A DNA stretch of 64,000 nucleotides from an uncultured Lachnospiraceae bacterium (GTDB lineage: Bacteria; Bacillota; Clostridia; Lachnospirales; Lachnospiraceae), in assembly GCA_958402795.1 (NCBI GenBank), contig CATXUX010000008.1, positions 1 through 64,000 of the forward strand. The letters are read 5' to 3'. Under the pieces are notes generated by a model that saw only the letters and a list, made by a program, of their open reading frames with translations, did not search any database and had not been told where the DNA came from. Below are positions 23,580-33,221 of the stretch, piece by piece; within the stretch, counting starts at the first letter, position 1; each line of letters opens with the position of its first letter. The position numbers and the translations under genes are program-made.

Positions 23580-24437
23580 ATGAAAAAATTTACTGCATTA
23601 CTGATGTCTCTGCTTCTGGTCGGTTCTCTCGCGGCCTGCGGGAATTCATCCGATTCTGACACCGCGGCTGACGATACTGCGGACACGACCGATACCGCTG
23701 ATACTGCCGATACCGCAGAAGGAACAGACAGTGATCTGGAGTATGTAAAGGAAAAAGGGACTCTGGTCGTAGGTATCACAGAATTTGAGCCGATGGATTA
23801 TAAAGATGAGAGCGGAAACTGGATCGGCTTCGACGCAGATATGGCGACCGCGTTTGCCGAAAGCCTCGGCGTTGATGTTGAGTTTGTCGAGATCGACTGG
23901 GACAACAAGGTTCTGGAGCTGGACGGCAAGACCATCGACTGTGTATGGAATGGGATGACGCTGACCGATGAAGTCACAAGTGCAATGGAATGCTCCAACG
24001 CCTACTGCAACAATGCGCAGATCGTAATCGTTCCCGCTGACAAAGCCGACCAGTATCAGGACGTCGACAGTCTCTCTGACCTGACCTTTGCCGTAGAAGC
24101 GGGCAGTGCGGGAGAAGCAGAGGTAAGCGCTCTCGGGTTAAATTATACCGCTGTAAAAGCACAGTCTGACGCCCTGATGGAGGTTGCAGCAGGGACATCT
24201 GACGCCGCAGTGATCGATTCCCTGATGGCCGCAGCGATGGTAGGGGAAGGAACCGGATATGCAGACCTGACTTATACTGTCGGTCTCAACTCCGAAGAAT
24301 ATGGCGTCGGCTTCCGCAAAGGCTCCGATCTTGCAGATGCCCTGAATGAATTCTTCGTTTCCAGTTACGCAGACGGCAGCATGCTTACGTGCGCTGAGAC
24401 TTACGGCGTTCAGGCAGCCATTATTGAACAGGACTAA
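23580..24437 (+). CDS. Polar amino-acid ABC transporter substrate-binding lipoprotein
   Basis: A 285-residue lipoprotein: MKKFTALLMSLLLVGSLAAC (lipobox LAAC) followed by an Asp/Thr/Ala repeat linker (TADTTDTADTADTAE, residues about 30-50) that extends it from the membrane. The SBP_bac_3 fold shows GTLVVGITEFEPMDYKDESG, WIGFDADMATAFAESLGV and TIDCVWNGMTLT. The start at 23580 fits GGGAGGG at 9 nt; an ATG two codons upstream is closer than normal. It is operonic with the permease and ATPase. A specific amino acid cannot be read. Confidence 0.9.
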   Translation: MKKFTALLMSLLLVGSLAACGNSSDSDTAADDTADTTDTADTADTAEGTDSDLEYVKEKGTLVVGITEFEPMDYKDESGNWIGFDADMATAFAESLGVDVEFVEIDWDNKVLELDGKTIDCVWNGMTLTDEVTSAMECSNAYCNNAQIVIVPADKADQYQDVDSLSDLTFAVEAGSAGEAEVSALGLNYTAVKAQSDALMEVAAGTSDAAVIDSLMAAAMVGEGTGYADLTYTVGLNSEEYGVGFRKGSDLADALNEFFVSSYADGSMLTCAETYGVQAAIIEQD

Positions 24438-24442
24438 AAGCC

Positions 24443-25129
24443 ATGGAACTGATTCTCGAACAGATGCCGGTCGTAATACGCTCCTTAAACGCCGGATTTA
24501 TACAAACTTTAAAACTGTTTTTTGTAACGCTGATCGGTGCGTTCCCGCTGGGACTTGTCATCGCTTTCGGTTCCATGTCCCATTTTAAGCCGCTCAGCTA
24601 TGTTACAAAGATCATTGTCTGGATCGTCAGAGGCACCCCTCTGATGATCCAGCTTCTGATTATTTACTATTTTCCCGGTCTGGTACTCCATAACCCCATT
24701 TGGGGCGGCGGAGAAGACGGACGTTTCCTTGCGGCAGCCACGGCATTTATCTTCAATTATGCCTGTTATTTTTCCGAAATCTACCGCGGCGGTATTCAGG
24801 GCGTCCCTGCCGGGCAGGAAGAGGCGGGACTGGTACTCGGCATGACAAAACGCCAGATTTTCTTTAAAGTCACGCTGCTCCAGATGATCAAACGGATCGT
24901 ACCGCCTATGTCAAACGAGATCATCACACTGGTAAAAGACACATCCCTTGCACGGATCATCGCACTGCAGGAAATCATCTGGGCGGGTCAGGCATTTATG
25001 AAAGGCTCGCAGGGAATCTCCGGCGCCATCTGGCCATTATTTTTTACCGCTGTGTACTATCTTGTCTGGAACGGGATCCTGACCGTCCTTCTCGGACAAC
25101 TTGAGAAAAAATTGGATTATTTCAGATAG
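24443..25129 (+). CDS. Amino-acid ABC transporter permease
   Basis: A 228-residue HisM/GlnP-type permease with about five helices. GTPLMIQLLIIYY and the EAA loop (GGIQGVPAGQEEAGLVLGMT) are diagnostic. It starts 5 bp after the binding-protein stop and ends just before the ATPase. It forms the membrane channel, probably as a homodimer since only one permease is present. Confidence 0.92.
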   Translation: MELILEQMPVVIRSLNAGFIQTLKLFFVTLIGAFPLGLVIAFGSMSHFKPLSYVTKIIVWIVRGTPLMIQLLIIYYFPGLVLHNPIWGGGEDGRFLAAATAFIFNYACYFSEIYRGGIQGVPAGQEEAGLVLGMTKRQIFFKVTLLQMIKRIVPPMSNEIITLVKDTSLARIIALQEIIWAGQAFMKGSQGISGAIWPLFFTAVYYLVWNGILTVLLGQLEKKLDYFR

Positions 25130-25143
25130 GGGGAAGGATGACA

Positions 25144-25929
25144 ATGCCGATTTTAGAAGTAGAATCTATAAAAAAATCTTTTGAAAATACCGAAGTGCTC
25201 AAGGATATCAGTTTTTCTCTAGAAAAAGGGCAGACCGTCTCCATTATCGGTTCTTCAGGGAGCGGGAAAACAACCCTTCTGCGCTGCCTGAATTTTCTGG
25301 AACGTCCGGACGGCGGTATCATTCGTGTAAATGGAGAGACACTGTTTGACGCCGCAGACCGCTCCACCCTGCAGGAATCCGAGATTCGGAAAAAACGCCT
25401 TCACTTTGGTCTGGTTTTCCAGTCCTTCAATCTCTTTCCGCAATATACTGCGCTCGGAAATGTCATGCTGGCAAAAGAGCTTCTCGCGAAAGAGCAGCCG
25501 GACTATAAAGCACGTAAAAAGCAGATCCATACCGAGATTGAAGAACAGGCAAAGGAACTCCTCCGGCAGATGGGCCTGTCCGACCGGATGAACAATTATC
25601 CACATCAGCTCTCCGGCGGTCAGTGCCAGCGGGTCGCCATTGCCCGTGCGCTTGCCCTGCAGCCGGATATTCTCTGCTTTGACGAACCGACCTCGGCTCT
25701 GGATCCGGAGCTGACCGGGGAAGTTCTCCGCGTTATCAAGGAGCTGGCGGATCAAAATACAACTATGGTGATCGTGACACACGAAATGGCATTTGCCAGA
25801 GACGTGGCAGACCATATCATTTTCATGGACGACGGCCGTATTCTGGAACAGGGAACGCCGCAGGAAGTCATCGACCATCCAAAAGAAGAACGCACCCGGC
25901 AGTTTCTGGCACGCTTCACGCAGGAATAA
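25144..25929 (+). CDS. Amino-acid ABC transporter ATP-binding protein (GlnQ-like)
   Basis: A 261-residue ATPase: GSSGSGKTTLLRCLNFLERP, FQSFNLFPQYTALGNVMLA, LSGGQCQRVAIARALAL, ILCFDEPTSALDPE and VTHEMAFARDVADHI. These are classic PAAT-family sequences. The start at 25144 is preferred because GGGGGAAGG lies 6 nt before it; the ATG two codons earlier touches that site. A hairpin at 25997-26033 ends the operon. Confidence 0.93.
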   Translation: MPILEVESIKKSFENTEVLKDISFSLEKGQTVSIIGSSGSGKTTLLRCLNFLERPDGGIIRVNGETLFDAADRSTLQESEIRKKRLHFGLVFQSFNLFPQYTALGNVMLAKELLAKEQPDYKARKKQIHTEIEEQAKELLRQMGLSDRMNNYPHQLSGGQCQRVAIARALALQPDILCFDEPTSALDPELTGEVLRVIKELADQNTTMVIVTHEMAFARDVADHIIFMDDGRILEQGTPQEVIDHPKEERTRQFLARFTQE

Positions 25930-25996
25930 CGAGGTAGAAACAACCAGCGTTTTCATCAAAATACTAATATTCAACAAGGATATTACCATCTTTCGT

Positions 25997-26033
25997 ATCG
26001 CGGGAGTCCTGATGCCTGCAGGCCTCCCACGAT
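25997..26033 (+). terminator. Hairpin after the amino-acid ABC operon
   Basis: ATCG-GGGAG-CCTG pairing with CAGG-CTCCC-CGAT with two mismatches; weak U tract. It lies between convergent genes. Confidence 0.5.
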
Positions 26034-26042
26034 CCTTCGATT

Positions 26043-27626
26043 TTACACCACCGCTTCAATTAGTATTTTATCACCCAATTTGATTTCTTTCAGACCAATG
26101 GTCTTATTCTTATTAAAATTGAAGCTGATCATATATCCTTTTTTTAGATGATAATGATCCAGATAATCCGAAAGCTGCTCTTCTCCACGCTCATTATAGG
26201 CGTTTCCACGCCATACTTTCATTTCTATGATATATTGCTGTCCTCGGTAATCAATGATCAAGTCCGTTCTCTCCTGGTTTCTGGTTCTTGATTCTACATA
26301 ATAGTTTCCTGTTCCATTGATGATCGGTTTTAGATATAGCATAAAATAACGCCTGCCTTCTTCTTCCAGGAATTTCTCGTCACAATCACCGTAAATGTCG
26401 TCAAAGTGCGTCACAAACTTTTCCAGCAGAAGCTCCATGTCCAATTCCCCGTTTCGGATAAACTGATTTTTGTTTCGGAGGGCAATCTTATACATATCAC
26501 CATTCTGCACTTCCGGAAGCGTAAGAAAATAGTTGTAGATCCGTGTCTCAAATATTCGGTTAGCAATCTGTACAGTTCCATGTTCCGTTTTTATAAATCC
26601 AAACATCAGAAGATTATCGGTTATGGGATCATCTGGATTGTATGCGATTGTCTGACCTTGAAATAGCATCAGATAAATCATTCCTTTCATCTCAGGATAA
26701 TCATTTAACTTTTCCGTGAGCGATTCAAATAATGGATTTTTTTCGGATAATAAATTCTTTACTGCTTGTTGAACCCCGTCTTTGGTCCAGGCGAGGTGAA
26801 TATCAGGGAATTCTTCGCTTCCGTTAATTTCTTCATCTATAATCTTACACAAATCAGAAACGAGATACGGATATCCGGAAGTATACTCAAAAATCATTTC
26901 AGAAATATCCTTTATATTCATTCCTGTACAATAATCTTTTTCATACTCCTCAAGCATTCCCGCAATTTCATTTGCGGAGAACTCCATATTTACACGGAAT
27001 TTAGCAGCAATGTTCCACGGACTATTCATTTTGTGTTTTTCATCTGACCGGATTTTTTGCTTCATGTTCCTGATATCATACACTCCGGCGAGAATTACCG
27101 AATGAAAAGTTGGTATTCTGTCTCGATCCAGATAGGCAGCCCGCAGTTGTGCCAGGAAGTCAAGAAACACCTGATTGTTTGTAGCACTGTCCACTTCATC
27201 AATCATTAAAACTATTTTTTTCTCAGATTCGCCACACCATAAATAAATAACTCTGAATAACGCCTGAAGCGTATGAATTTTCGCTGTACTGTCTGCAAAA
27301 GTCTGAAGCTTCATTCGAATATCGTCCGGCATATCTTTTACGCAAAAAAGAAGCTCATCAGCAAAGGCTGTAACAAAAGAAGACTCTTGTTCAAATGACA
27401 AAGAACTCATACGCTGGAAATCCAGGCTTATCACTTCATATTCATCTTTTAAATAATCGACAAGTGCGTGCAATGTCGTGGTCTTGCCGTATTGTCTTGC
27501 CCGGTTAATCGTAAAATATTCACCTGCGTCAATCATACGTTTAATTGCTTTTAACTTGGGTTCCAGATTGACCATATAATTCCTGTCTGGACGGCAGGTT
27601 CCATTTATATTAAAAATTTTTGCCAT
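26043..27626 (-). CDS. AAA ATPase with C-terminal PD-(D/E)XK nuclease-like domain
   Basis: A 527-residue protein. The N-terminal AAA-like domain has a diverged P-loop (RARQYGKTTTLHAL, residues about 43-56) and Walker B IVLMIDEVDSATN. A winged-helix-like middle follows. The C-terminal domain has DLIIDYRGQQYIIEMKVWRG (about 455-474), the D...ExK pattern of PD-(D/E)XK nucleases. Such proteins occur in many copies in gut Clostridia and Bacteroidetes, usually as isolated accessory genes of unknown role (defence or mobile-element related by inference). It is monocistronic and its lower GC compared with neighbours suggests transfer. Confidence 0.8.
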   Translation of the reverse strand: MAKIFNINGTCRPDRNYMVNLEPKLKAIKRMIDAGEYFTINRARQYGKTTTLHALVDYLKDEYEVISLDFQRMSSLSFEQESSFVTAFADELLFCVKDMPDDIRMKLQTFADSTAKIHTLQALFRVIYLWCGESEKKIVLMIDEVDSATNNQVFLDFLAQLRAAYLDRDRIPTFHSVILAGVYDIRNMKQKIRSDEKHKMNSPWNIAAKFRVNMEFSANEIAGMLEEYEKDYCTGMNIKDISEMIFEYTSGYPYLVSDLCKIIDEEINGSEEFPDIHLAWTKDGVQQAVKNLLSEKNPLFESLTEKLNDYPEMKGMIYLMLFQGQTIAYNPDDPITDNLLMFGFIKTEHGTVQIANRIFETRIYNYFLTLPEVQNGDMYKIALRNKNQFIRNGELDMELLLEKFVTHFDDIYGDCDEKFLEEEGRRYFMLYLKPIINGTGNYYVESRTRNQERTDLIIDYRGQQYIIEMKVWRGNAYNERGEEQLSDYLDHYHLKKGYMISFNFNKNKTIGLKEIKLGDKILIEAVV

Positions 27627-27751
27627 TTGACATCCCTTCCTTTCTTATCTCAATTCTAACATGCAGGGTTATAAATGACAACAAATGAATTCTAATAAGA
27701 ATTTCTAAAATATATATGCATTTTCCTATGTAGATTTTTGGAAAAGAGTAG

Positions 27752-27757
27752 TATAAT
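27752..27757 (+). promoter_or_regulatory. -10 box of the DUF4867 gene
   Basis: TATAAT 35 nt before the chosen start; no good -35 seen. It shows that an in-frame ATG at 27738 is upstream of the transcript. Confidence 0.5.
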
Positions 27758-27791
27758 AGTCTCAAACGCAGGAAAAAGGAGTGTATTAGGA

Positions 27792-28424
27792 ATGGATATC
27801 AAAAAAATAACGGACAAAGAATTCTTACAGTATGGGCGGGTACTCGATGATTATTATGACTTTACTTCCATGATGGAAAAGATGGAAAAGTATGACATCC
27901 CGGATGGCGTTACATACGTACCGTCTGTTGAGGAACTGGAAATGGGACGGGAAGCAATCAATCTGAAGATGCGTATGTTCGGCGAGATGCCGATCCAGAT
28001 CGGATACTGCATCGGTAAGAATACCAAACTGAACGCGCTGGAATACCACCGGACATCGGAGATTGACGTCGCTATCACAGACATGATCCTGCTCCTCGGA
28101 AAACAGCAGGATATTGAAGATTTTTTCCATTATGACACGAGTAAAGTAGAGGCGTTTTTTGTTCCGGCGGGGACCGGCGTTGAGCTTTTCGCGACAACAC
28201 TGCACTATGCGCCGTGCAATGCCGGTACGGATGCGGACGGTTTCAAATGTGTCGTCGTGCTCCCACAGGGAACGAATACTGACTTGATGTCCTGCCACAG
28301 CAAAACTTATGACGACAAGCTGCTCTTTGCAAAGAACAAATGGCTGCTTGCACATGAAGATGCAAAAATCGAAGGGGCATTCGTCGGACTGACCGGAGAA
28401 AATATTGATCTGGCAGATAACTGA
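27792..28424 (+). CDS. DUF4867 family protein (cupin-like)
   Basis: A 210-residue soluble protein matching my memory of the DUF4867 family of Firmicutes: GYCIGKNTKLNALEYHRTSE, DMILLLGKQQDI, VEAFFVPAGTGVELFATTLHYAPC. The His/Glu/Tyr pattern suggests a cupin-type barrel related to ureidoglycolate-lyase-like or sugar-modifying enzymes; the reaction is unknown. The start at 27792 has AAGGAG upstream and fits the -10 box at 27752. Single gene, ended by a strong terminator. Confidence 0.7.
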   Translation: MDIKKITDKEFLQYGRVLDDYYDFTSMMEKMEKYDIPDGVTYVPSVEELEMGREAINLKMRMFGEMPIQIGYCIGKNTKLNALEYHRTSEIDVAITDMILLLGKQQDIEDFFHYDTSKVEAFFVPAGTGVELFATTLHYAPCNAGTDADGFKCVVVLPQGTNTDLMSCHSKTYDDKLLFAKNKWLLAHEDAKIEGAFVGLTGENIDLADN

Positions 28425-28490
28425 TACATCCAGATACCGCAATTCTCATCATAGGTACATAAAGAAGCAAAAAATGTATTTGCCACATTC

Positions 28491-28531
28491 ACAAAAGAGC
28501 GTAATCCGTTGATTGGATTACGCTCTTTTGT
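28491..28531. terminator. 17-bp perfect bidirectional terminator
   Basis: ACAAAAGAGCGTAATCC / GGATTACGCTCTTTTGT with a 7-nt loop. It terminates both convergent genes; the last codons and stop of the minus-strand gene (28518) are part of the stem. Confidence 0.92.
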
Positions 28532-29156
28532 TGTGCAGCCAGTTGATCAGTTCCTTGTATTTCCCCGGTTGTCTCTCATATATATTAATATACGATTCGT
28601 TCCCGGACCTGTCCCGAAACGCCGGATACAAAAATCCAAACTCTGGCTTCCCCGGTTCATATTCCTCTTTCAACGGACTGACCGTGCATAGTAAGTATGT
28701 ATATACTTCCTCCGACCCCTCCAGCCACTCTTTATCATGCCCCTTTACAGGAATATCGTACTGTCCGAAATACAGATAGCAGGCCGCCTGCTCCCCTTTG
28801 GGCAGGCGTTCCCCGATCAGTTCATACAGAATATCCAGAAACGCGTCATTTTTCAGTCCCGCTTCCTTGATTCCGTCCAGCAGCTGCCAGATGCTTCCCG
28901 GCTTTCTGGAATCCTTTGGAATTTTATACTCCTTTAGCTCTTCATTCGTTTTTGAGATCAAAACGGTTTTTGCAAGATTTAGATTTTTGCTCCGCTCTGC
29001 AGGAGACAGTTTCAAAAAGTGCGTATTGAAGGTTCCGTCTACATAACCTTCCTCATCAAAATACGCGCCGGCAATCCGGGCGACGGACGACCGCGCCGGA
29101 GTCATTCTCCGGGTCAGTTCCAGCATATCTTCTCGGTTAATCATGTTCTGCTCCAT
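28518..29156 (-). CDS. DUF4317-like protein
   Basis: A 212-residue soluble protein beginning MINREDMLELTRRMTPARSSVARIAGAYFDEEG-like, with FNTHFLKLSPAERSKNLNLAK and YLLCTVSPLKEEYEPGKPEFGFLYPAFRDRSGN-type blocks. This matches the N-terminal half of the DUF4317 family as I recall it; many members are about twice as long, so this is a short form. Function unknown. The C-terminal codons (NKRA-stop) lie in the terminator stem. Confidence 0.65.
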   Translation of the reverse strand: MEQNMINREDMLELTRRMTPARSSVARIAGAYFDEEGYVDGTFNTHFLKLSPAERSKNLNLAKTVLISKTNEELKEYKIPKDSRKPGSIWQLLDGIKEAGLKNDAFLDILYELIGERLPKGEQAACYLYFGQYDIPVKGHDKEWLEGSEEVYTYLLCTVSPLKEEYEPGKPEFGFLYPAFRDRSGNESYINIYERQPGKYKELINWLHNKRA

Positions 29157-29190
29157 CCCATACTATTCTTCCAATCTGTCACTGATCTTC

Positions 29191-30624
29191 TTACAGCATT
29201 TTTAAAAAGCGCACATAAAACTGCACCGTTGTGACCAGTGTATCGATCGGAACGCGTTCATTATTTCCATGGATCATTCCGCGCTCTTCCTTTGACAGGC
29301 GCATGGCAGAGAATCGGTATACCCGGTCTGTGATCCGGCAGTAATGTCTGGAATCACTGCACGCCATCATCAGGTAGGGGGAGACTACCGCTTCCGGCCA
29401 GGTAGCGCGAATCGCCCGGCTCAGTTTTTCCCATTCCTCACAGGACGTATCGGAATATATGGATGGATTCATTCCGTTCACCAGTTGAGGTGTAATTTTC
29501 TCGTTTCCTATAACTTGTTTTAAATACTCTGTTGCGGAGTCAATGGTATCCTCCCCAAGCAGACGCATATTGATCCCGAAAGACGCCTTCGGAGGAAGCA
29601 CATTATAGGCTTTACTGCCTTCCATCCGGGTCACTGCAACTGTGGTGCGCAGCATGGCATTTAACTCCCCGCCGGATTTTTTACAGATCATGTCCAGTAA
29701 TGGAGCAAAACACCACAAATTCGCAAAGATCATGCGAAATGCGAACGTTGAACGCCGTCCGAGCGTATCAAACATTTCCAGTACAGGTTTTGTAAGCTGG
29801 CGCCGGAATGGTTTCCGTTCGATTCGTGTCACTGCCTCGCTTAACTGTCCCAGGATCGTATGCACCGGAGGAGTAGATGCATGACCGCCTTCACTCTCGA
29901 TTGTGAAATTCATATTCACGCTGCCTTTTTCCCCGATTCCGATCAGTGCACATTCTCCCGGGACTCCGGGAAATACGTGGTCTACGACCGCGCCTCCCTC
30001 GTCCAGAACAACGGCCGGGCGGACACCTTTTTGTTCGAGAAATGACACAATGTCCGCGCAAGTCTCTCCATCGATTTCTTCTTCACCGGAAAAGGAAAAG
30101 TAAAGGTCATTTTCCGGGACATAGCCGTCTGCCAGCAGCATCTCCGCCGCTTCCATGACGCCAAGCAGGGTTCCCTTTGTATCCAGTGTTCCACGTCCCC
30201 AGATCACGCCGTCCTCAATGATCCCGTCAAACGCCGGTTTACTCCAGCTTTCCTCATCTGCCGGAACTACATCATAATGCGCCATGCAGACAGACGGCTT
30301 TTCAGAGGATTTTCCTTTCAGAAAATATAAGAGTCCGGTCTTTCCCACCTTTTCCAGTGTACATTTTTCGTGGACGAGCGGGAAACGCTCCTTTAATAAA
30401 TTCTGAAATTTTTCAAATTCTGCCCAATCTACCAGTAATTCATCCCGGTTCGAAACCGTTTTGCACCGGATCATCGAAGCCATATCGTCCGTGATTTTCT
30501 CTCGGTCCACCGAAATATCTTCTATCTCTGCTGCGGGTATGTCCTTTGGTTGAAATGCAGCGGTCCGGATCAGGATCACTGCCAGAAACAAAAGAACTGC
30601 CCCCAGTATTACCCAGCCTGCCAT
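29191..30624 (-). CDS. M20 family metallopeptidase, membrane-anchored
   Basis: A 477-residue protein with an N-terminal membrane helix (about 2-22) and a M20 carboxypeptidase fold. Visible zinc-site motifs: MAHYDVVPA (His), WGRGTLDTKG (bridging Asp), SFSGEEEIDG (Glu pair) and VLDEGGAVV. The dimerisation/lid domain spans about 240-350. The length and anchor resemble PM20D1/CPS-type peptidases that cleave or make N-acyl amino acids or dipeptides. The stop of the upstream membrane gene touches its start (30625/30624), so it is coupled to two DUF5058-type membrane genes and probably acts on what they transport. Confidence 0.88.
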   Translation of the reverse strand: MAGWVILGAVLLFLAVILIRTAAFQPKDIPAAEIEDISVDREKITDDMASMIRCKTVSNRDELLVDWAEFEKFQNLLKERFPLVHEKCTLEKVGKTGLLYFLKGKSSEKPSVCMAHYDVVPADEESWSKPAFDGIIEDGVIWGRGTLDTKGTLLGVMEAAEMLLADGYVPENDLYFSFSGEEEIDGETCADIVSFLEQKGVRPAVVLDEGGAVVDHVFPGVPGECALIGIGEKGSVNMNFTIESEGGHASTPPVHTILGQLSEAVTRIERKPFRRQLTKPVLEMFDTLGRRSTFAFRMIFANLWCFAPLLDMICKKSGGELNAMLRTTVAVTRMEGSKAYNVLPPKASFGINMRLLGEDTIDSATEYLKQVIGNEKITPQLVNGMNPSIYSDTSCEEWEKLSRAIRATWPEAVVSPYLMMACSDSRHYCRITDRVYRFSAMRLSKEERGMIHGNNERVPIDTLVTTVQFYVRFLKML

Positions 30625-31278
30625 TTATATCCACCCTTTCTTATATAGAATTCTTGCCGAGGCAAGTGTGATCAGGACGCCCACCGGAACGAGGACTCCC
30701 ACAGAATTTGCCAGCGACGGCACAAGCAGGAACAATCCAACCATAAATACGATCGGTGTAACTGCTATTTTCCAGTTCTTGCTCACGTATACGACCGCGA
30801 GTCCGCCGAACAGAGCCGGAAGAATATTGTCAAACGCCGGTGCAAGTACCGGAGAATTCAGGATCGGCGTCAGTGCGGACAGCGCAATCACACCGATTGC
30901 GATGACCAGCGTGGTCACAATGGAACTTGTGGCAATCGCAATCGTAGAAATCACTTCACCTTCCTCTGTTCCAGGCTTGACATCTGCATTTTCCATTGCA
31001 TTTAATGCACTTGGCGCTTTGATACTGGTCAGATTGCCGGTGACAAATGCCAGGTAAGTTCCTCCGGTTCCCAGCATTGGCGTATACGTGATCACTTCAA
31101 TCACTCCTACAGTCCAGTAGATCGGCGCCACCCCCAGAAGACCTTTCAGAACAGATGTCATTTCCGGCCATGCGTCATAATAGATGCAGATAGCACAGGG
31201 AACAGACAGCACAACGACTACTGCCGTCCATATCCAGATTTTTCCGATTTTATCTGTTTGCTCTATGTATTGATTCAT
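30625..31278 (-). CDS. Integral membrane protein, partner of DUF5058 gene
   Basis: A 217-residue membrane protein with about six helices and a polar loop (VKPGTEEGEVISTIAIATSS). No family recognised, but it lies between a DUF5058 gene and an M20 peptidase with 0-16 bp spacing. The pair may form a heteromeric transporter or sensor for peptides or acyl amino acids (inference). Confidence 0.6.
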   Translation of the reverse strand: MNQYIEQTDKIGKIWIWTAVVVVLSVPCAICIYYDAWPEMTSVLKGLLGVAPIYWTVGVIEVITYTPMLGTGGTYLAFVTGNLTSIKAPSALNAMENADVKPGTEEGEVISTIAIATSSIVTTLVIAIGVIALSALTPILNSPVLAPAFDNILPALFGGLAVVYVSKNWKIAVTPIVFMVGLFLLVPSLANSVGVLVPVGVLITLASARILYKKGWI

Positions 31279-31294
31279 ATCATACTCCTTTCCG

Positions 31295-32017
31295 TCAGCC
31301 GATGACCGATGTAATCAAAATAGAAAATGCCATACCTCCGATCATACTGATGGACAAAGCATATGTTTCCAGCCACTTCATATTGCATTTTTTGATCAGC
31401 AGTCCGCAGACAGCCATGATCGCAGCAGACGCCAGAAGTACAAACAGCGGAATAAACCCGGTCAGTCCTTCCCGGACATCTGCAAATACCATTCCGAGAA
31501 AAGCAGAAATCATACCGAGAAAGAGCGCTGACATGAAGATATCGCCCCACCGGCTGTCCTTTGACTTGATCTTGAGCACACCACTCTGAATTTTTTTCAT
31601 CAGAATCGGCGGCAATATAATACTTGGCAGAATTCCAAGCGTCATCACCCATGCGATAGCCGAAAAAACAGCAGGATCCGTAATCGTATCCGACAGCGAA
31701 ATACCCAGTGCATTTGCCGTAGAAGTAGCGGCGGGAAGTTCGTAAGTGATCGCGCCGATCACACTCATTCGGATCCACGGAAGCGGAATCCCCAGAAACT
31801 TGGACAGTGTTACGACTCCCAGAAGAACAGAGACCGCCGGGGCGATCGTAAAGACCGCGGACGACAGAACTGTTTTCCTAAGCGTTTTCTGCGACATCCC
31901 GATCTCCCTGCCATGCCGGTATGCCCGTATCAGGAAAAAAACAGACTGCGCCAGCACAAAAAGTATAACCAGAACCGCAACCGTGTACATGAACTGGCTG
32001 TTTGGATTAAATTGCAT
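31295..32017 (-). CDS. DUF5058-like integral membrane protein
   Basis: A 240-residue protein with about six or seven helices. Its N-terminal RAYRHGREIGMSQKTLRKTVLSSAVFTIAP-type stretch and IPLPWIRMSVIGAITYELPAA fit the DUF5058 family of Firmicutes. First gene of the three-gene unit DUF5058, membrane partner, M20 peptidase. Transporter role likely, substrate unknown. Confidence 0.6.
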   Translation of the reverse strand: MQFNPNSQFMYTVAVLVILFVLAQSVFFLIRAYRHGREIGMSQKTLRKTVLSSAVFTIAPAVSVLLGVVTLSKFLGIPLPWIRMSVIGAITYELPAATSTANALGISLSDTITDPAVFSAIAWVMTLGILPSIILPPILMKKIQSGVLKIKSKDSRWGDIFMSALFLGMISAFLGMVFADVREGLTGFIPLFVLLASAAIMAVCGLLIKKCNMKWLETYALSISMIGGMAFSILITSVIG

Positions 32018-32075
32018 ATCTCCTCACTCCTTTGATATTTGATGCCCCCATTGTACCAGACCATGCACTATAATT

Positions 32076-32939
32076 CTATAAACAATCCAGTTTTTCCTTG
32101 AAAACTTTATAATTCCGGATTTCTCTGTCCGTATGGTATACCGCGTATTCAATCACTTCAAATACTTTTTTATATTCCTCCTGCACTTCACGGAATACTT
32201 CAGCCACAACCTCCGGCGGATTCCGAAACGCGCCGCACCCGAATGCTCCCAATATCAAAACGTTATTTCCTTCTGCCGCGGCAATTTCAAATATTCTTCG
32301 GATCCGTCTCCGAAGAAGTACGGCCAACTCTTCCTCTGTAATATCTGCTGCTTTCCTGCCCGACTTTGGATTCATGTTATTACTCGGGTTTTTTCTCAGA
32401 TTCGGAGCTGCGCAGGTAAGAATGTTTACCTGATACCAGTCCTTTTCCGGCAATTGCTCCGGGAAAGAACTGTCCGATTTAAATACCACCACATCAGGAA
32501 TATAAATGCAGTCGTCATTATACAGCGGATCTCCTTTTTCCCGATGCGGAGTATAAAACTGTTCCCATAATTCCGGACAGTTCAAATTAAAATATAGCGT
32601 ACTGCACCTGCAAACAGACTCCTCCTGTGCAGAAGACCCATGCACCACGCCGCCTCCCGGATTTGTTGCCGAAGCGAAATTCAATACACACACCTTTTCC
32701 CCCGCCCTCGCATAGGGCATTGCGGCTTCCAGGCTCCGTTTCCCCGATACAATTACCTTTGTTTCCTCCGCACAGCGGGCACTTATGTCACTATTTATCA
32801 GATCCTTTTCCAAATATAATTTCCGCTTCGTTCCGGACTTCTGAATGCAATCCTGCAGTAGCGGATTGCTTTTGCACAGCCGTTCAGTATCCTTAAATAT
32901 TGCTTCATTTTTGATCTGTCTTTCTGTTCTTTTATACAT
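32076..32939 (-). CDS. Bacterial-type poly(ADP-ribose) glycohydrolase-like macrodomain protein
   Basis: A 287-residue protein of the TIGR02452/PARG-like family. The ADP-ribose-binding and catalytic signature is visible: VLNFASATNPGGGVV then GSSAQEESVCRCSTLY, containing GGG and the catalytic QEE. The later LILGAFGCGAFRNPPEVVAEVF is the typical second macrodomain block. It should remove ADP-ribose from proteins or nucleic acids. The start at 32939 has AGGAGGAG at proper distance. There is no obvious ADP-ribosyltransferase or NADAR partner beside it. Confidence 0.85.
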   Translation of the reverse strand: MYKRTERQIKNEAIFKDTERLCKSNPLLQDCIQKSGTKRKLYLEKDLINSDISARCAEETKVIVSGKRSLEAAMPYARAGEKVCVLNFASATNPGGGVVHGSSAQEESVCRCSTLYFNLNCPELWEQFYTPHREKGDPLYNDDCIYIPDVVVFKSDSSFPEQLPEKDWYQVNILTCAAPNLRKNPSNNMNPKSGRKAADITEEELAVLLRRRIRRIFEIAAAEGNNVLILGAFGCGAFRNPPEVVAEVFREVQEEYKKVFEVIEYAVYHTDREIRNYKVFKEKLDCL

Positions 32940-33221
32940 AGCATCTCCTCCTGCCATCCATGAAACGATCTTGCCTTATACCCTTTTTGTTGATATACAA
33001 CGAACGTTTTGATTCTATCAATAGTATCAAGAATGGTTCTGAATACCATTAATTATTGTAACATATAATTCTGTCTCTTGGTATCTGGAAATCGCAATCA
33101 AAGTGTTTTCAGTCTTCTGCTAATTTTACAACTGATTTCAGGTCAAAAGATTTCAGGCAGATTTCTTTTATGGTATGATAGTTCTACCCCTTATACATGC
33201 CCACGAAAGGAATATACAACT

